Assembly: GCF_002920575.1 (NCBI RefSeq)
Contig: NZ_PQSQ01000009.1
Coordinates: forward strand, 1-64,000
Reading direction: 5' to 3'
Origin: Streptomyces sp. Ru73
GTDB lineage: Bacteria > Actinomycetota > Actinomycetes > Streptomycetales > Streptomycetaceae
Length of the DNA: 64,000 nt
Shown: one piece after another, positions 1 to 8,253 of the stretch
How the letters are laid out: each line of letters opens with the position of its first letter
How positions within the stretch are numbered: position 1 is the first letter of the stretch
Program-made: the position numbers and the translations under genes
The notes under the pieces: model-generated
What the model was told of the DNA's origin: nothing
The model's database searches: none
What the model saw: the letters and a program-made list of their open reading frames with translations, nothing else

Positions 1-18
1 CCCGACCGAAACGGCAGA

Positions 19-63
19 GGCGGGCCGCCTCCGGCCCGGAAGGTGGCCGGTGGGCGGCCCGCC
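19..63. terminator. Inverted repeat downstream of the aminotransferase
   Basis: GGCGGGCCGCC at 19-29 is the exact reverse complement of GGCGGCCCGCC at 53-63. The long hairpin lies just past the stop of the minus-strand aminotransferase and could end its transcript. There is no T-run, which is usual for Streptomyces terminators. The neighbour on the left is outside the window. Confidence 0.45.
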
Positions 64-88
64 TCCGGGCCGGCTGCGCCGCGGTACG

Positions 89-1447
89 TCAGACCGTGTG
101 GGCGTCCGCCGTCGTCAGGGCCTCGTCCAGCGCGGCCAGGCCCTCCTTCGCCTCCGTCTCGGTGATCGTGCACGGCGGGACGACATGCGTACGGTTCATG
201 TTCAGGAACGGCCACAGGCCCCGCTCCTTGCACGCCGCCGCGAACTGCGCCATCGGGGCGTTGTCCGCGCCCGACGCGTTGTACGGCACCAGCGGCTCGT
301 GCGTCTCACGGTTCCGGACCAGCTCGAGCGCCCAGAAGACGCCCATGCCGCGCACCTCGCCCACCGAGGGGTGCCGCTCGGCGATCTCCCGCAGCGCGGG
401 ACCGATGACCTTCTCGCCGATCTCCGCCGCGTTCTCCACGATCCGCTCCTCCGCCATCGCGTTGATCGTCGCGACCGCGGAAGCACAGGCCAGCGGGTGG
501 CCGGAGTACGTCAGACCGCCCGGGTACGGGCGCTTGTCGAAGGTCGCGGCGATCTCCGCGGAGATCGCGACGCCGCCCAGCGGGACGTACCCGCTGTTCA
601 CGCCCTTGGCGAAGGTCATCAGGTCCGGCACCACGTCGAAGTGGTCCAGCGCGAACCAGCGGCCCGTACGCCCGAAGCCCGCCATGACCTCGTCCAGGAT
701 GAAGACGATGCCGTACCGGTCGCAGATCTCGCGCACGCCGGCGAGGTAGCCGGGCGGCGGGACCATGATCCCGGCGGTGCCCGGAATGGTCTCCAGGATG
801 ATCGCGGCGATGGACTGCGGGCCCTCGAAGGCGATGGTGTCCTCGAGGTGGCGCAGCGCGCGCTCGCACTCCTGCTGCTCGTTCTCCGCGTGGAAGGGCG
901 AGCGGTACAGGAACGGGCCCCAGAAGTGCACCACGCCGGCCGACGCGGTGTCCGAGGGCCAGCGCCGGGGGTCACCCGTGAGGTTGATCGCGGCGGCGGT
1001 GGCACCGTGGTACGACCGGTACGTGGAGAGCACCTTGGACCGGCCGGTGTGCAGCCGGGCCATGCGTACGGCGTTCTCCACGGCCTCGGCGCCGCCGTTG
1101 GTGAAGAAGATCTTGTCCAGGTCGCCGGGCGTGCGCTCGGCGATCAGCCGCGCGGCCTCGGACCGCACGTCCACGGCGAACCCCGGCGCCAGCGTGCACA
1201 GCTTGCCGGCCTGCTCCTGGATCGCGGCGACGACCTTCGGGTGCTGGTGGCCGATGTTGGTGTTGACCAGCTGCGAGGTGAAGTCGAGGTAGCGGTTGCC
1301 GTCGTAGTCCCACATGTACGAGCCCTCGGCACCCGCGATCGGCAGCGGGTCTATCAGGCCCTGCGCCGACCAGGAGTGGAAGACGTGGGCGCGGTCGGCG
1401 GCCTTTACGGCGGCGCCGGCGGCGGGGTCTGGTTGCGTCGTGGTCAC
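89..1447 (-). CDS. Class III PLP-dependent aminotransferase
   Basis: A fold-type I, class III (omega) aminotransferase of about 452 residues, the usual length for the family. It would move an amino group between an omega-amino donor and a keto acid such as pyruvate. Visible motifs, numbered from the longer GTG start at 1453, are a GGAEAVENAVR segment near 120-130 that grips the PLP phosphate, DEVMAGFGRTG near 254-264, and the Schiff-base lysine in FAKGVNSG (about residue 283). The GTG at 1447 is preferred because GAGG lies 8 bases before it; the GTG at 1453 leaves only 2. The N-terminus most resembles taurine-pyruvate and aspartate aminotransferase-family annotations. The substrate cannot be read from sequence, and the gene stands alone. 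Confidence 0.85.
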   Translation of the reverse strand: MTTTQPDPAAGAAVKAADRAHVFHSWSAQGLIDPLPIAGAEGSYMWDYDGNRYLDFTSQLVNTNIGHQHPKVVAAIQEQAGKLCTLAPGFAVDVRSEAARLIAERTPGDLDKIFFTNGGAEAVENAVRMARLHTGRSKVLSTYRSYHGATAAAINLTGDPRRWPSDTASAGVVHFWGPFLYRSPFHAENEQQECERALRHLEDTIAFEGPQSIAAIILETIPGTAGIMVPPPGYLAGVREICDRYGIVFILDEVMAGFGRTGRWFALDHFDVVPDLMTFAKGVNSGYVPLGGVAISAEIAATFDKRPYPGGLTYSGHPLACASAVATINAMAEERIVENAAEIGEKVIGPALREIAERHPSVGEVRGMGVFWALELVRNRETHEPLVPYNASGADNAPMAQFAAACKERGLWPFLNMNRTHVVPPCTITETEAKEGLAALDEALTTADAHTV

Positions 1448-1841
1448 GGTCACTACCTCGGATCGCTCTGGGCCGCCAGGACATCGGGACGCGGAAACGC
1501 TGCACTGCGCAAACGCTGTACCTGCGCTTTCCCTGCACGGCAGGAGGCTGTACGGCAGGAAAACCGCGCAGCGGAGACGCCGTACTGCGGGGCGCTGTGC
1601 TGCGCGAACGCGGGCACCTGGGGCGGCGGACGCTCTCCAGCCTAAGGATCACCGGGCGGGTGGTGACACCGACAGTCTGTATGGGAGTCATCACGCGCTC
1701 TGACAGGTTGTCGATCGACCTGGTGTACGGACCGCGGGAGCGCCCTTCCGACCACACCCAGCTCACCGAGCCCAGGTCGTCCGCCCCTCCCGGCCGTCCT
1801 GGCGCTCCAGCCCTCGCCCCGGCGGCAGACCTCACCTCAAC
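1448..1841. other. Gene-free stretch of about 390 bases
   Basis: Leader and promoter region for the minus-strand aminotransferase. AAACGCTG occurs twice 16 bases apart (1495-1502 and 1511-1518), a possible regulator half-site pair. I see no convincing -35/-10 pair and no coding frame with a ribosome site. Confidence 0.4.
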
Positions 1842-2399
1842 TCAGTCGTCATCGTCGTCGTCATCCTCATCGCTGTCGTGGTCCGCCACCGGTATCGCCT
1901 TCGGGTGGCCGTCGGTGCAGCGGATCGCGTACGTACGGTCGTCGCCGTCGTCCAGCGGTTCGAACTCGATCGTCGCGACGTCGGACGGGCCCCGCTTCAC
2001 GGTGTCCATGTGATAGCCCGAGGCCGGGCTCCAGACGGTGAGGTACACCCGGCCGTCGGGCCGGCATTCGGCGGTGGTGCTGCCGCCGGTGACCGTGACG
2101 GTGTCCACAGTGGCGGCCGAGCCGGAGGGGGCCGTCTCGCCGGGCGCCGGTGAGGCGCCGTCGGAGGGCCTGCCGGATCCGCTCGGGTCCGGTGTGGTGG
2201 AGCCGGAGGGACGGCCGCCCGGTTGGGCGGACGTACGGGCGGCCGCGAGTTTCTGGCGTACCCCGTCGTCGTCCAGCGGCTCGGCCCGGCTGTTCCGCTG
2301 CCCCATGTCGGTGTTGGCCAGCGACCATGCGCCCAGCCCGCCCGCTCCCGCGAACGCGCAGACCCATACTGCGGTCACGACCGCGCCTCGCCACTTCAT
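1842..2399 (-). CDS. Membrane-anchored protein with acidic tail, unknown function
   Basis: A 185-residue protein I do not recognise. It opens with MKWRG and one hydrophobic segment (about residues 5-25), so it is either an N-in membrane anchor or a signal peptide. A Pro/Ser/Gly/Thr-rich linker follows, then a compact domain from about 95 to 170 with two cysteines (AECRPDG and AIRCTDG) that could pair outside the cell. The C-terminus is an Asp/Glu run of more than ten residues. The start is set by a strong GGAAGGAGG upstream of ATG 2399; the frame remains open further upstream without a ribosome site. It is divergent from the response regulator at 2759. Confidence 0.7.
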   Translation of the reverse strand: MKWRGAVVTAVWVCAFAGAGGLGAWSLANTDMGQRNSRAEPLDDDGVRQKLAAARTSAQPGGRPSGSTTPDPSGSGRPSDGASPAPGETAPSGSAATVDTVTVTGGSTTAECRPDGRVYLTVWSPASGYHMDTVKRGPSDVATIEFEPLDDGDDRTYAIRCTDGHPKAIPVADHDSDEDDDDDDD

Positions 2400-2758
2400 C
2401 GCGCGTTCCTCCTTCCCCGTCCCTGCGGTTCGCTGTCTTCGCCGCTGCCTCGCCGGCCTCGGCGGTTGCCTGCCGTGTCGGCCTCGGTGTTTCTTCACTC
2501 TGCCTGGTCGGTGGGGCTCGGAGCGGTTTTCCACAGGGTGGATGTGCCGGTGGCCGGAATCGTCCGGGTGAGGCGGTTGTCCACAGCGCCCGTCACCGCT
2601 CGCGGAAAGTTCCCCGGAAAGCTCACGGCGTCGGTAGGGGGCCCATCGGACCAGGCACGATCCAGATTCGCGCACCGTTCCCTAACGTCCGGTTAAGGCG
2701 GCCCCAAAGCCTGCGACCGACCGCCCGGCGGCGATCATCGCTGGTTACCGTGGCGGTC
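2400..2758. promoter_or_regulatory. Divergent control region with a GTTAAGG motif
   Basis: This 359-base spacer must hold the promoters of the acidic-tail protein and the two-component system. At 2681-2698 lies an imperfect inverted repeat, CCTAAC-N4-GGTTAAGG, 61 bases before the response-regulator start. The same GTTAAGG heptamer occurs twice upstream of the DUF4956/VTC genes (6851-6857 and 6873-6879), which suggests a shared regulator, perhaps the response regulator itself. Confidence 0.4.
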
Positions 2759-3565
2759 ATGTCCCACCTGCTCGTCGTCGAGGACGACCCTCAATTGCGC
2801 AGTGCGCTCGTGCGGGCGCTGCGGGACCGCGGTCATGCCGTGGCCACCGCCGCGACCGGGATGTCCGGTCTCGACGCCGCCGTGACCGACCGGCCCGACC
2901 TCGTCGTACTGGACCTCGGCCTCCCCGACGTGGACGGCGCGCAGGTGCTGCGGATGCTGCGGGCGGTCAGCGACGTACCGATCATCGTGGCCACCGCGCG
3001 CGACGAGGAGGGCGACATGGTCGCGGTGCTCGACGCCGGCGCGGACGACTACATCGTCAAGCCGTTCGGCGCGGCGCAGCTCGACGCCCGGGTCAAGGCG
3101 GTGCTGCGGCGGCTGGGTACGGCGGAGCCGGAGGCGCCGCTCCGGGTGGGCGGCCTGGTTCTGGACACGGCGGCGCGCGAGGTCGCACTGGACGGCGCGC
3201 CGCTGGATCTCACGCCCCGGGAGTTCGATCTGCTCGCCTATCTCGCGCGCCGTGCCGGTCAGGTGGTGTCGCGCCGGGAACTGCTCGCGGAGGTGTGGCA
3301 GCAGCCGCTCGGCGGCGCGGACAAGACGGTGGACGTCCATCTGTCGTGGTTGCGCCGGAAGCTCGGGGAGACGGCCCAGAAGCCCCGGTATCTGCACACC
3401 GTGCGCACCGTGGGCGTGAAGCTCGCCTCTCCGGAGGGCGGCGAGGCGCGCACTGACGGGAGAAGTCGCGAGGGCGGCGTGGGCGGCCGTGACGGCGGTG
3501 CGATCGGCCGGGCCGGCGGCAGCGGCGACCACAGCGGCGGCGGCTCTTCGCGACGGCCGGAGTAA
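2759..3565 (+). CDS. OmpR/PhoB-family response regulator
   Basis: A 268-residue DNA-binding response regulator. The receiver domain (about 1-115) has the acidic pair in VVEDD (8-10), phospho-acceptor Asp52 in VLDLGLPD, Thr79 and Lys101 in the KPFG motif. A winged-helix domain follows (about 125-225), with the recognition region in TVDVHLSWLRRKL and the wing in HTVRTVGVKL. The last 40 residues are an Arg/Gly/Asp-rich, probably disordered tail that OmpR proteins normally lack. ATG 2759 is chosen because the conserved MSHLLVVEDD begins there. The kinase gene starts 5 bases after the stop, so the two are cotranscribed. The regulon is unknown; the nearby VTC genes are candidates. Confidence 0.92.
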   Translation: MSHLLVVEDDPQLRSALVRALRDRGHAVATAATGMSGLDAAVTDRPDLVVLDLGLPDVDGAQVLRMLRAVSDVPIIVATARDEEGDMVAVLDAGADDYIVKPFGAAQLDARVKAVLRRLGTAEPEAPLRVGGLVLDTAAREVALDGAPLDLTPREFDLLAYLARRAGQVVSRRELLAEVWQQPLGGADKTVDVHLSWLRRKLGETAQKPRYLHTVRTVGVKLASPEGGEARTDGRSREGGVGGRDGGAIGRAGGSGDHSGGGSSRRPE

Positions 3566-3570
3566 GACCC

Positions 3571-5034
3571 ATGCGTCTTCGGATTCTGCTGGTCACGGCC
3601 CTGACGACCGCCCTCGTCCTCGCGGCTCTCCTGGTGCCGCTGGCCATTCTCACCCGTAGTCATGCCGCGGACCGGGCCACCGCGGACGCCACTTCCCGGG
3701 CGCAGTCGCTGGCCGCGGGTATCGGTACCGCGCTGGCCCACCCCGGTTCCGGGGACAGCCGGGCGACGGCCGCCTCGCTCGTGACGGCGGCCAACGGTGC
3801 GGATCTGCCGCGTACGTCGGTGATCCTCGGTGACGGGACCGTGCTGGGCCCGCCGGCGCGGGTGACGGATGCCGTGCGCCTGGCGCGTTACGGGCGTGCG
3901 TTCGCGTACGCGCCCCCCGAGGGCGGCCGGACCGTGCTGGTCCCCGTGCAGGGTGCCTCGGGTGGCACGGCCGTCGTCCATGTGGCGCTGACCGATCAGC
4001 AGCTCTACGAGGGGACGCTGCCGTCCTGGCTGGCGTTCGCCGGGCTCGGTGTCGGGCTCGTGCTGCTGGGGCTGCTGGTCGCCGACCGGCTGGGGGCGCG
4101 GCTGGTCGGCTCGACGCGGCGGCTGGCGAAGGTGGCCGACCGGCTGGCGGCCGGCGATCTGACCGCCCGTGCGGAGCCGGACGGGCCGCCGGAGCTGCGT
4201 CTGGTGGCCCGGGAGCTCAACCACCTGGCGGGCCGTATCGAGGGGTTCCTGACGGCCGAGCGGGAGAACGCGGCGGACCTGGCGCATCGCCTCCGTACTC
4301 CGGTGGCCGCGCTGCGCCTGGATGCCGAGGGGCTGCGCGATCCGGCGGAGGCGGAGCGGATCGCCGCGGACGTGGCCGCCCTGGAGCGCAGCGTGGACGA
4401 GGTCATCCGTACGGCGCGCAAGCCGCTGCGGGATGCCGCCGGGTACGGCGGTGCGCGTGACGGCTCCCGTGGTGGGGCGGGCGCGCCGGTCGCCGATCTG
4501 GTCGCGGTGGCCCGTGAGCGGGCGGATTTCTGGCGTCCGCTGGCCGAGGACCAGGGGCGCACGCTGGACTTTCACGCCCCGGACGCGCCGGTCGCGGTAC
4601 GGGCGGACGAAACGGAGCTCGCGGCGGCGGTCGACGCACTCATCGGCAATGTCTTCGACCACACGCCGGAGGGCGCGGGGATGCGGCTGTACGTGTCCGC
4701 CGCCGGGCGCGGGCGGAGCGGTGAGGCCGCGGGCGGCCGTACCGGTGGGGGCGGGCTGCTGGTCATCGAGGACGAGGGGCCGGGCTTCCCCGAGGGGCAC
4801 GTCCCGCAGCGGGGCAAGAGCGGTGGCGGCTCCACCGGGCTCGGCCTGGACATCGTGCGCCGTGTCGCGGAGGAATCCGGCGGACACACGGTGCTGACCA
4901 CCGCGAGCGGACCGCCCGGGGGCCCCGACGGCGACGAGACCGGCAGGGCCCCCGATGGCGGCGAGACCGGCGAGGGCGGCGGGACCGGCCGGGGCGCCCG
5001 TGTGGAGGCCCACCTGGGCGGTCCGACGGCGTAG
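3571..5034 (+). CDS. Sensor histidine kinase with HAMP domain
   Basis: The 487-residue partner of the upstream response regulator. An N-terminal membrane helix (about 5-28) and a second (about 150-172) flank an extracellular sensor domain of roughly 120 residues. Next come HAMP (about 173-228), the phosphorylated histidine in DLAHRLRTPVAALRLD (His239), the N-box around LIGNVFDHTP (Asn360) and the ATP lid GTP motifs DEGPGF and STGLGLDIVRR. The linker between the dimerisation and ATPase parts and the C-terminal 45 residues are Gly/Arg-rich and low in complexity. The architecture is complete, so it should be an active membrane kinase; its signal is not evident. Confidence 0.92.
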   Translation: MRLRILLVTALTTALVLAALLVPLAILTRSHAADRATADATSRAQSLAAGIGTALAHPGSGDSRATAASLVTAANGADLPRTSVILGDGTVLGPPARVTDAVRLARYGRAFAYAPPEGGRTVLVPVQGASGGTAVVHVALTDQQLYEGTLPSWLAFAGLGVGLVLLGLLVADRLGARLVGSTRRLAKVADRLAAGDLTARAEPDGPPELRLVARELNHLAGRIEGFLTAERENAADLAHRLRTPVAALRLDAEGLRDPAEAERIAADVAALERSVDEVIRTARKPLRDAAGYGGARDGSRGGAGAPVADLVAVARERADFWRPLAEDQGRTLDFHAPDAPVAVRADETELAAAVDALIGNVFDHTPEGAGMRLYVSAAGRGRSGEAAGGRTGGGGLLVIEDEGPGFPEGHVPQRGKSGGGSTGLGLDIVRRVAEESGGHTVLTTASGPPGGPDGDETGRAPDGGETGEGGGTGRGARVEAHLGGPTA

Positions 5035-5182
5035 ACCCCGGCTGCGCCTCCCCCGGAGCCCGCTCGCCAGCCCTTCAATCCCGCTCGCCCGTTCCTACGA
5101 GCCCGTTCGTCAGCCCCTACGCCGCCTACTCGCCCACCGACCGCCGCCCACCGCTGCGCCCGGTCGCCCCGACGCAGCCCCC

Positions 5183-5989
5183 TCAGGCCGCGTGCGGCTC
5201 CGGGGACGTGAAGACCCGGCGCGTCGCGCGGCGCCAGGCGTTCGCGGTGAGGTCGGGGCGGAGGGCGGAGAGCGCGCCGCAGTACTTCGTGAACTCGGCC
5301 GGGCGGATGCCATAACCGTGCAGCAGCCGGTCGGCTTCGGTCAGCCGCCCGTCGGTCTTGGACTCGACGAGCACCAGGCCGCCGTCGGCGCGGACGGAGC
5401 GGTTCGTGCGCGGGTCGTGGCAGACCATGCCCGCGTCACAGGTGATGCGCTGCCCGTCGGCCACGAAGGTCGCCCGCTGGTAGTCGGTGACGAGCGAGGT
5501 GGCGAGGTCGGTGGGGGCCGCGAGGTCGTAGGAGCGGCGCAGCACGGAGGAGAGGAAGTCGCGGGGTGCCTGGTCCAGGCCGGTGGTGCCGGGCAGCATC
5601 GGCTGCCGGTACTTGACCGTTTCACCGCGCCCGCTCTTGAGCTTGATCTCGAACTGTCGCTCCCCGGTGTCCTCGTACAGCCGCTCCCGGATCTTGTAGC
5701 GGAGCCGGCGTCCCTGCCGGTGGTCGTGGAAGGCCCGCAGGTCGGGGGTGTCGTAGTAGAGGGAGTTGTACCGGAACCAGCGGCGGCCGTTGATGCACAG
5801 CGACTTGAACGGCCCGCCGGGGCGTTTCGGGTCGGTCAGCCGGGCCGCGAAGTCGGCGAAGGTCTCGATCGGCACGAGGTAGCTGTTGTCGTGGCGCGCG
5901 AGCAGCTCGGCGCGGGCCTGGACCTCGGCGAGGGTGACGGGATGGGCGGCCAGCGCGGCGCGGGCGATGGCGCGGACGGCGGGGTTCAC
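5183..5989 (-). CDS. VTC-domain polyphosphate polymerase-like protein
   Basis: A 268-residue protein with the VTC domain (triphosphate-tunnel fold) that in yeast Vtc4 makes polyphosphate from ATP. The basic tunnel strands are visible in RYKIRERLYEDTGERQFEIK and LKSGRGETVKYR, with acidic metal ligands in VLVESKTDGR. The GTG start overlaps the stop of the upstream DUF4956 gene as GTGA, so translation is coupled. In bacteria VTC and DUF4956 proteins often occur as a pair, taken to be a cytoplasmic polymerase and its membrane partner. Activity is inferred from the fold only. The gene ends convergent to the histidine kinase, with no clear terminator between them. Confidence 0.85.
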   Translation of the reverse strand: MNPAVRAIARAALAAHPVTLAEVQARAELLARHDNSYLVPIETFADFAARLTDPKRPGGPFKSLCINGRRWFRYNSLYYDTPDLRAFHDHRQGRRLRYKIRERLYEDTGERQFEIKLKSGRGETVKYRQPMLPGTTGLDQAPRDFLSSVLRRSYDLAAPTDLATSLVTDYQRATFVADGQRITCDAGMVCHDPRTNRSVRADGGLVLVESKTDGRLTEADRLLHGYGIRPAEFTKYCGALSALRPDLTANAWRRATRRVFTSPEPHAA

Positions 5990-6726
5990 ACGGTCTCCTT
6001 CGAGGCGTTGGTCATACGTCCGGAGGGGAGGTCGGTGGTGCGGTGGCCGGTGGTGGTGCCGTGGTCGGGTACGCGGGGCGAGCGGTCGGCGCGGTACTGA
6101 GGTGCCGGTTCCCCGGCCGGCTGGTGTTCAGGCCCCTTGTGAGGCGTACGAGTGAGGGTGGCGGAACGTTCCCTCTCGCGGTAGCGGACGTCGACGACCG
6201 TCACGTCCCGGACGAAGTCGACCTGTTTGACGGTCCAGTTGAGCGGCTCGCCCACTCGGCGGGCGAGGTCGGCGCGGAGGCCGGCCGGATCATCGTGGAC
6301 GGTGTCGAGCGTGACGACCGTGCGGCGGCTGCGGGCCAGCAGCGCGGGGTGGTCGGCGCACCAGATGACGAAGAGCAGCAGGACGGTGAAGACCGCGGCG
6401 AAGCCCAGTTCCAGCTGCGGCAGCCCGCACAGCAGGCCGAGGACGAGGGTCGTGAAGTAGTACGCGACCTCTTCGTGCTGGATGGAGTCCGAGCGCAGCC
6501 GGATGATCGACAGCACGCCGAACAGGCCGAACGCGAGTGCCGTGCCGCCGCTGCCGTTGACTTCCGCGAGCGCCGCGACGACCGAGAACAGCGCGACGTT
6601 GAGGGCGAGGTAGGCCGGTACCAGGTCGCGGCGCCGGTGCCGCGGGTAGTAGACGGCGAACGTCAGCACGCACACCGCGGCCAGGTCGAGGCCCAGATGG
6701 GCGGCCAGCTGTCCGAGAGTAGTCAT
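5986..6726 (-). CDS. DUF4956 membrane protein, partner of the VTC protein
   Basis: A 246-residue integral membrane protein. Four or five hydrophobic helices fill the first 140 residues, including LGLDLAAVCVLTFAVYY, LALNVALFSVVAALAEV, FGLFGVLSIIRLRSD and GFAAVFTVLLLFVIWC. The soluble C-terminal part (about 145-246) contains a ferredoxin-like segment (VVTLDTVHDDPAGLRADLARR) and ends in a low-complexity tail. The FGLFGVLSIIRLRSD motif with its charged end is typical of DUF4956. The ATG start has GAGGAAAGCG before it. It heads a two-gene operon with the VTC gene. Its biochemical role is unknown; export or membrane tethering of polyphosphate synthesis is a plausible guess. Confidence 0.82.
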   Translation of the reverse strand: MTTLGQLAAHLGLDLAAVCVLTFAVYYPRHRRRDLVPAYLALNVALFSVVAALAEVNGSGGTALAFGLFGVLSIIRLRSDSIQHEEVAYYFTTLVLGLLCGLPQLELGFAAVFTVLLLFVIWCADHPALLARSRRTVVTLDTVHDDPAGLRADLARRVGEPLNWTVKQVDFVRDVTVVDVRYRERERSATLTRTPHKGPEHQPAGEPAPQYRADRSPRVPDHGTTTGHRTTDLPSGRMTNASKETV

Positions 6727-7108
6727 CGCTTTCCTCGTCCGGTCACGGGTGGCCGGTCCGTCCGGCGGCCACGTCCCCTGCGATTCGCTCCCGTGGCGCG
6801 GCGGGCGGCCGCACGGCGGGAGGCACGGGAAAGAACGTAGGAACCGGCGGGTTAAGGGCGCCCCTCACGGGCGTTAAGGAACGCGGGGCACGACGGCGGG
6901 CGCCATCCAGTCATCAGGGATGTCTGTTCCAGGTGCTTCGCCAGTCCGGTGCCGAGCGGTCAACACGGGCTCTCGTCACACCTGTTTCCTCAGTCCCGCC
7001 CGTCACCCCTGTCGCTGCCGCTACTCTCCTGTCACCACACGCAGCCCTCCGTCCCGGCGCGCGCCGGTGCGAAGGCCGCCGCGCCGCATGCCACTGGAGG
7101 GGGACCGC
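6727..7108. other. Divergent intergenic region, DUF4956 / PI-PLC genes
   Basis: A 382-base spacer between divergent genes. Its left part carries the paired GTTAAGG heptamers described separately. Its right part is the leader of the secreted PI-PLC gene. No small gene with a credible ribosome site was seen. Confidence 0.4.
6851..6879. promoter_or_regulatory. Direct repeat GTTAAGG x2, candidate OmpR-type operator
   Basis: GTTAAGG at 6851-6857 and 6873-6879, 22 bases start to start, which is two helical turns. That geometry is typical of OmpR/PhoB-family sites. It lies about 125-150 bases upstream of the DUF4956 start. The same heptamer precedes the neighbouring response-regulator gene. Control by that regulator is inferred. 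Confidence 0.35.
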
Positions 7109-8107
7109 ATGCCCGTCAGCCGTCGAGGATTCGTCGCCGCGGCCGTGGCCGGCTCCGCCACCGCCCTGCTGGGCTCCGGGGCGCCCGCACGCGCGCTCAC
7201 CGCCTCCGCCGCCCCGGCGGCCGGCCGCTCGGCAGCAGGGGCCGCGGCGGCCGATCCCGCCCGGTGGATGGCCGCACTGCCGGACGATGTGCCGCTGACC
7301 CGGCTGACCGTCCCCGGTACGCACGACACCTGCGCCACCGACCCGTTGAACGGCACGGAGTGGTCGCACACCCAGAACATGGGCATACCTGAGCAACTGC
7401 GGCGCGGCATACGGTTCTTCGACATCCGCTGCGGTACGCCGCCCCCGGACGTGCCCGGTGAACTCGGCATCTACCACGGGTCGTACTACCAGGACATCAC
7501 GTTCAACACCGTCCTCGACCAGTGCCGCGACTTCCTGCGCGCCTCACCCGGCGAGACCGTGCTGATGCGCGTCAAGAACGAGCACGGGCTCACCGACGCC
7601 CAGCTCAGCGACAAGTTCGGTGAGTACCTGGGGGCCAAGGGATACGGCGACCTGTTCCACCTCGGGTCCACGCTTCCGGTGCTCGGCGCGGCCCGCGGCA
7701 AGGTCGTGCTGATCACCCAGTTCGCCTCCGGGCTGAACGCTCCCGCCTGGCCCGCGGGCGACAACGGCACCTTCTCCAACGAGTGGTTCGAACTGCAGGA
7801 CCACTACGCGACGTCCGTCGACACCAAGCGGCAGGACATCCTGCGCCACTTCGACGCCGCGACGGCCCATCAGGACTCCGGCCGGCTCTACCTGAACTTC
7901 ACCAGCCTCGCTCCTGACGCGGCCAATGGCTTCCGCTGGCCCAAGCACCTCGCCGACGCGGTCATGCCCGCCGTCCTGGACTACCTCGACGGCCACCGGC
8001 AGCCCGGCGTCCACCTCGGCGTCGTGATCATGGATTTCCCCGAATTCCACCCCCCTGCCGTCGAATCGCTCATCGCCCGCAACTTCCCCCCGAGCACGGC
8101 TGCCTGA
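7109..8107 (+). CDS. Secreted PI-PLC X-domain protein (Tat signal)
   Basis: A 332-residue exported protein of the phosphatidylinositol-specific phospholipase C family. It starts with a twin-arginine signal (SRRGFVAAAVAG) and an Ala-rich cleavage region ending near residue 50. The X-domain shows both catalytic histidines: PGTHDT, and YHGSYYQ in the strand after the FFDIRCG motif. LMRVKNEHG carries the basic ligand residues. Bacterial members cleave phosphatidylinositol or glycosyl-PI without calcium. The start at ATG 7109 is favoured by GGAGGGGGA six bases before it and by the Tat motif position; ATG 7088 would add seven residues. It is a single gene. Confidence 0.85.
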   Translation: MPVSRRGFVAAAVAGSATALLGSGAPARALTASAAPAAGRSAAGAAAADPARWMAALPDDVPLTRLTVPGTHDTCATDPLNGTEWSHTQNMGIPEQLRRGIRFFDIRCGTPPPDVPGELGIYHGSYYQDITFNTVLDQCRDFLRASPGETVLMRVKNEHGLTDAQLSDKFGEYLGAKGYGDLFHLGSTLPVLGAARGKVVLITQFASGLNAPAWPAGDNGTFSNEWFELQDHYATSVDTKRQDILRHFDAATAHQDSGRLYLNFTSLAPDAANGFRWPKHLADAVMPAVLDYLDGHRQPGVHLGVVIMDFPEFHPPAVESLIARNFPPSTAA

Positions 8108-8187
8108 CCAACGCGCTCCCCCGCCCGATCGTTCCCGCCTCGTGACGCCCCGGCCGCCCCCGCGCGATCCCCGGCCGCCTAGGCTCG

Positions 8188-8222
8188 GCTGACGCATCCG
8201 TAACGGCACAGGACGCGTCAGC
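8188..8222. promoter_or_regulatory. Inverted repeat before the Ser/Thr kinase gene
   Basis: GCTGACGC at 8188-8195 is exactly mirrored by GCGTCAGC at 8215-8222. It sits 32 bases before the kinase start. It may be an operator or a leader hairpin that could mask the ribosome site. Confidence 0.35.
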
Positions 8223-8253
8223 AACAGCAGAGCGAACGGGGAGGGTGCCGGGC

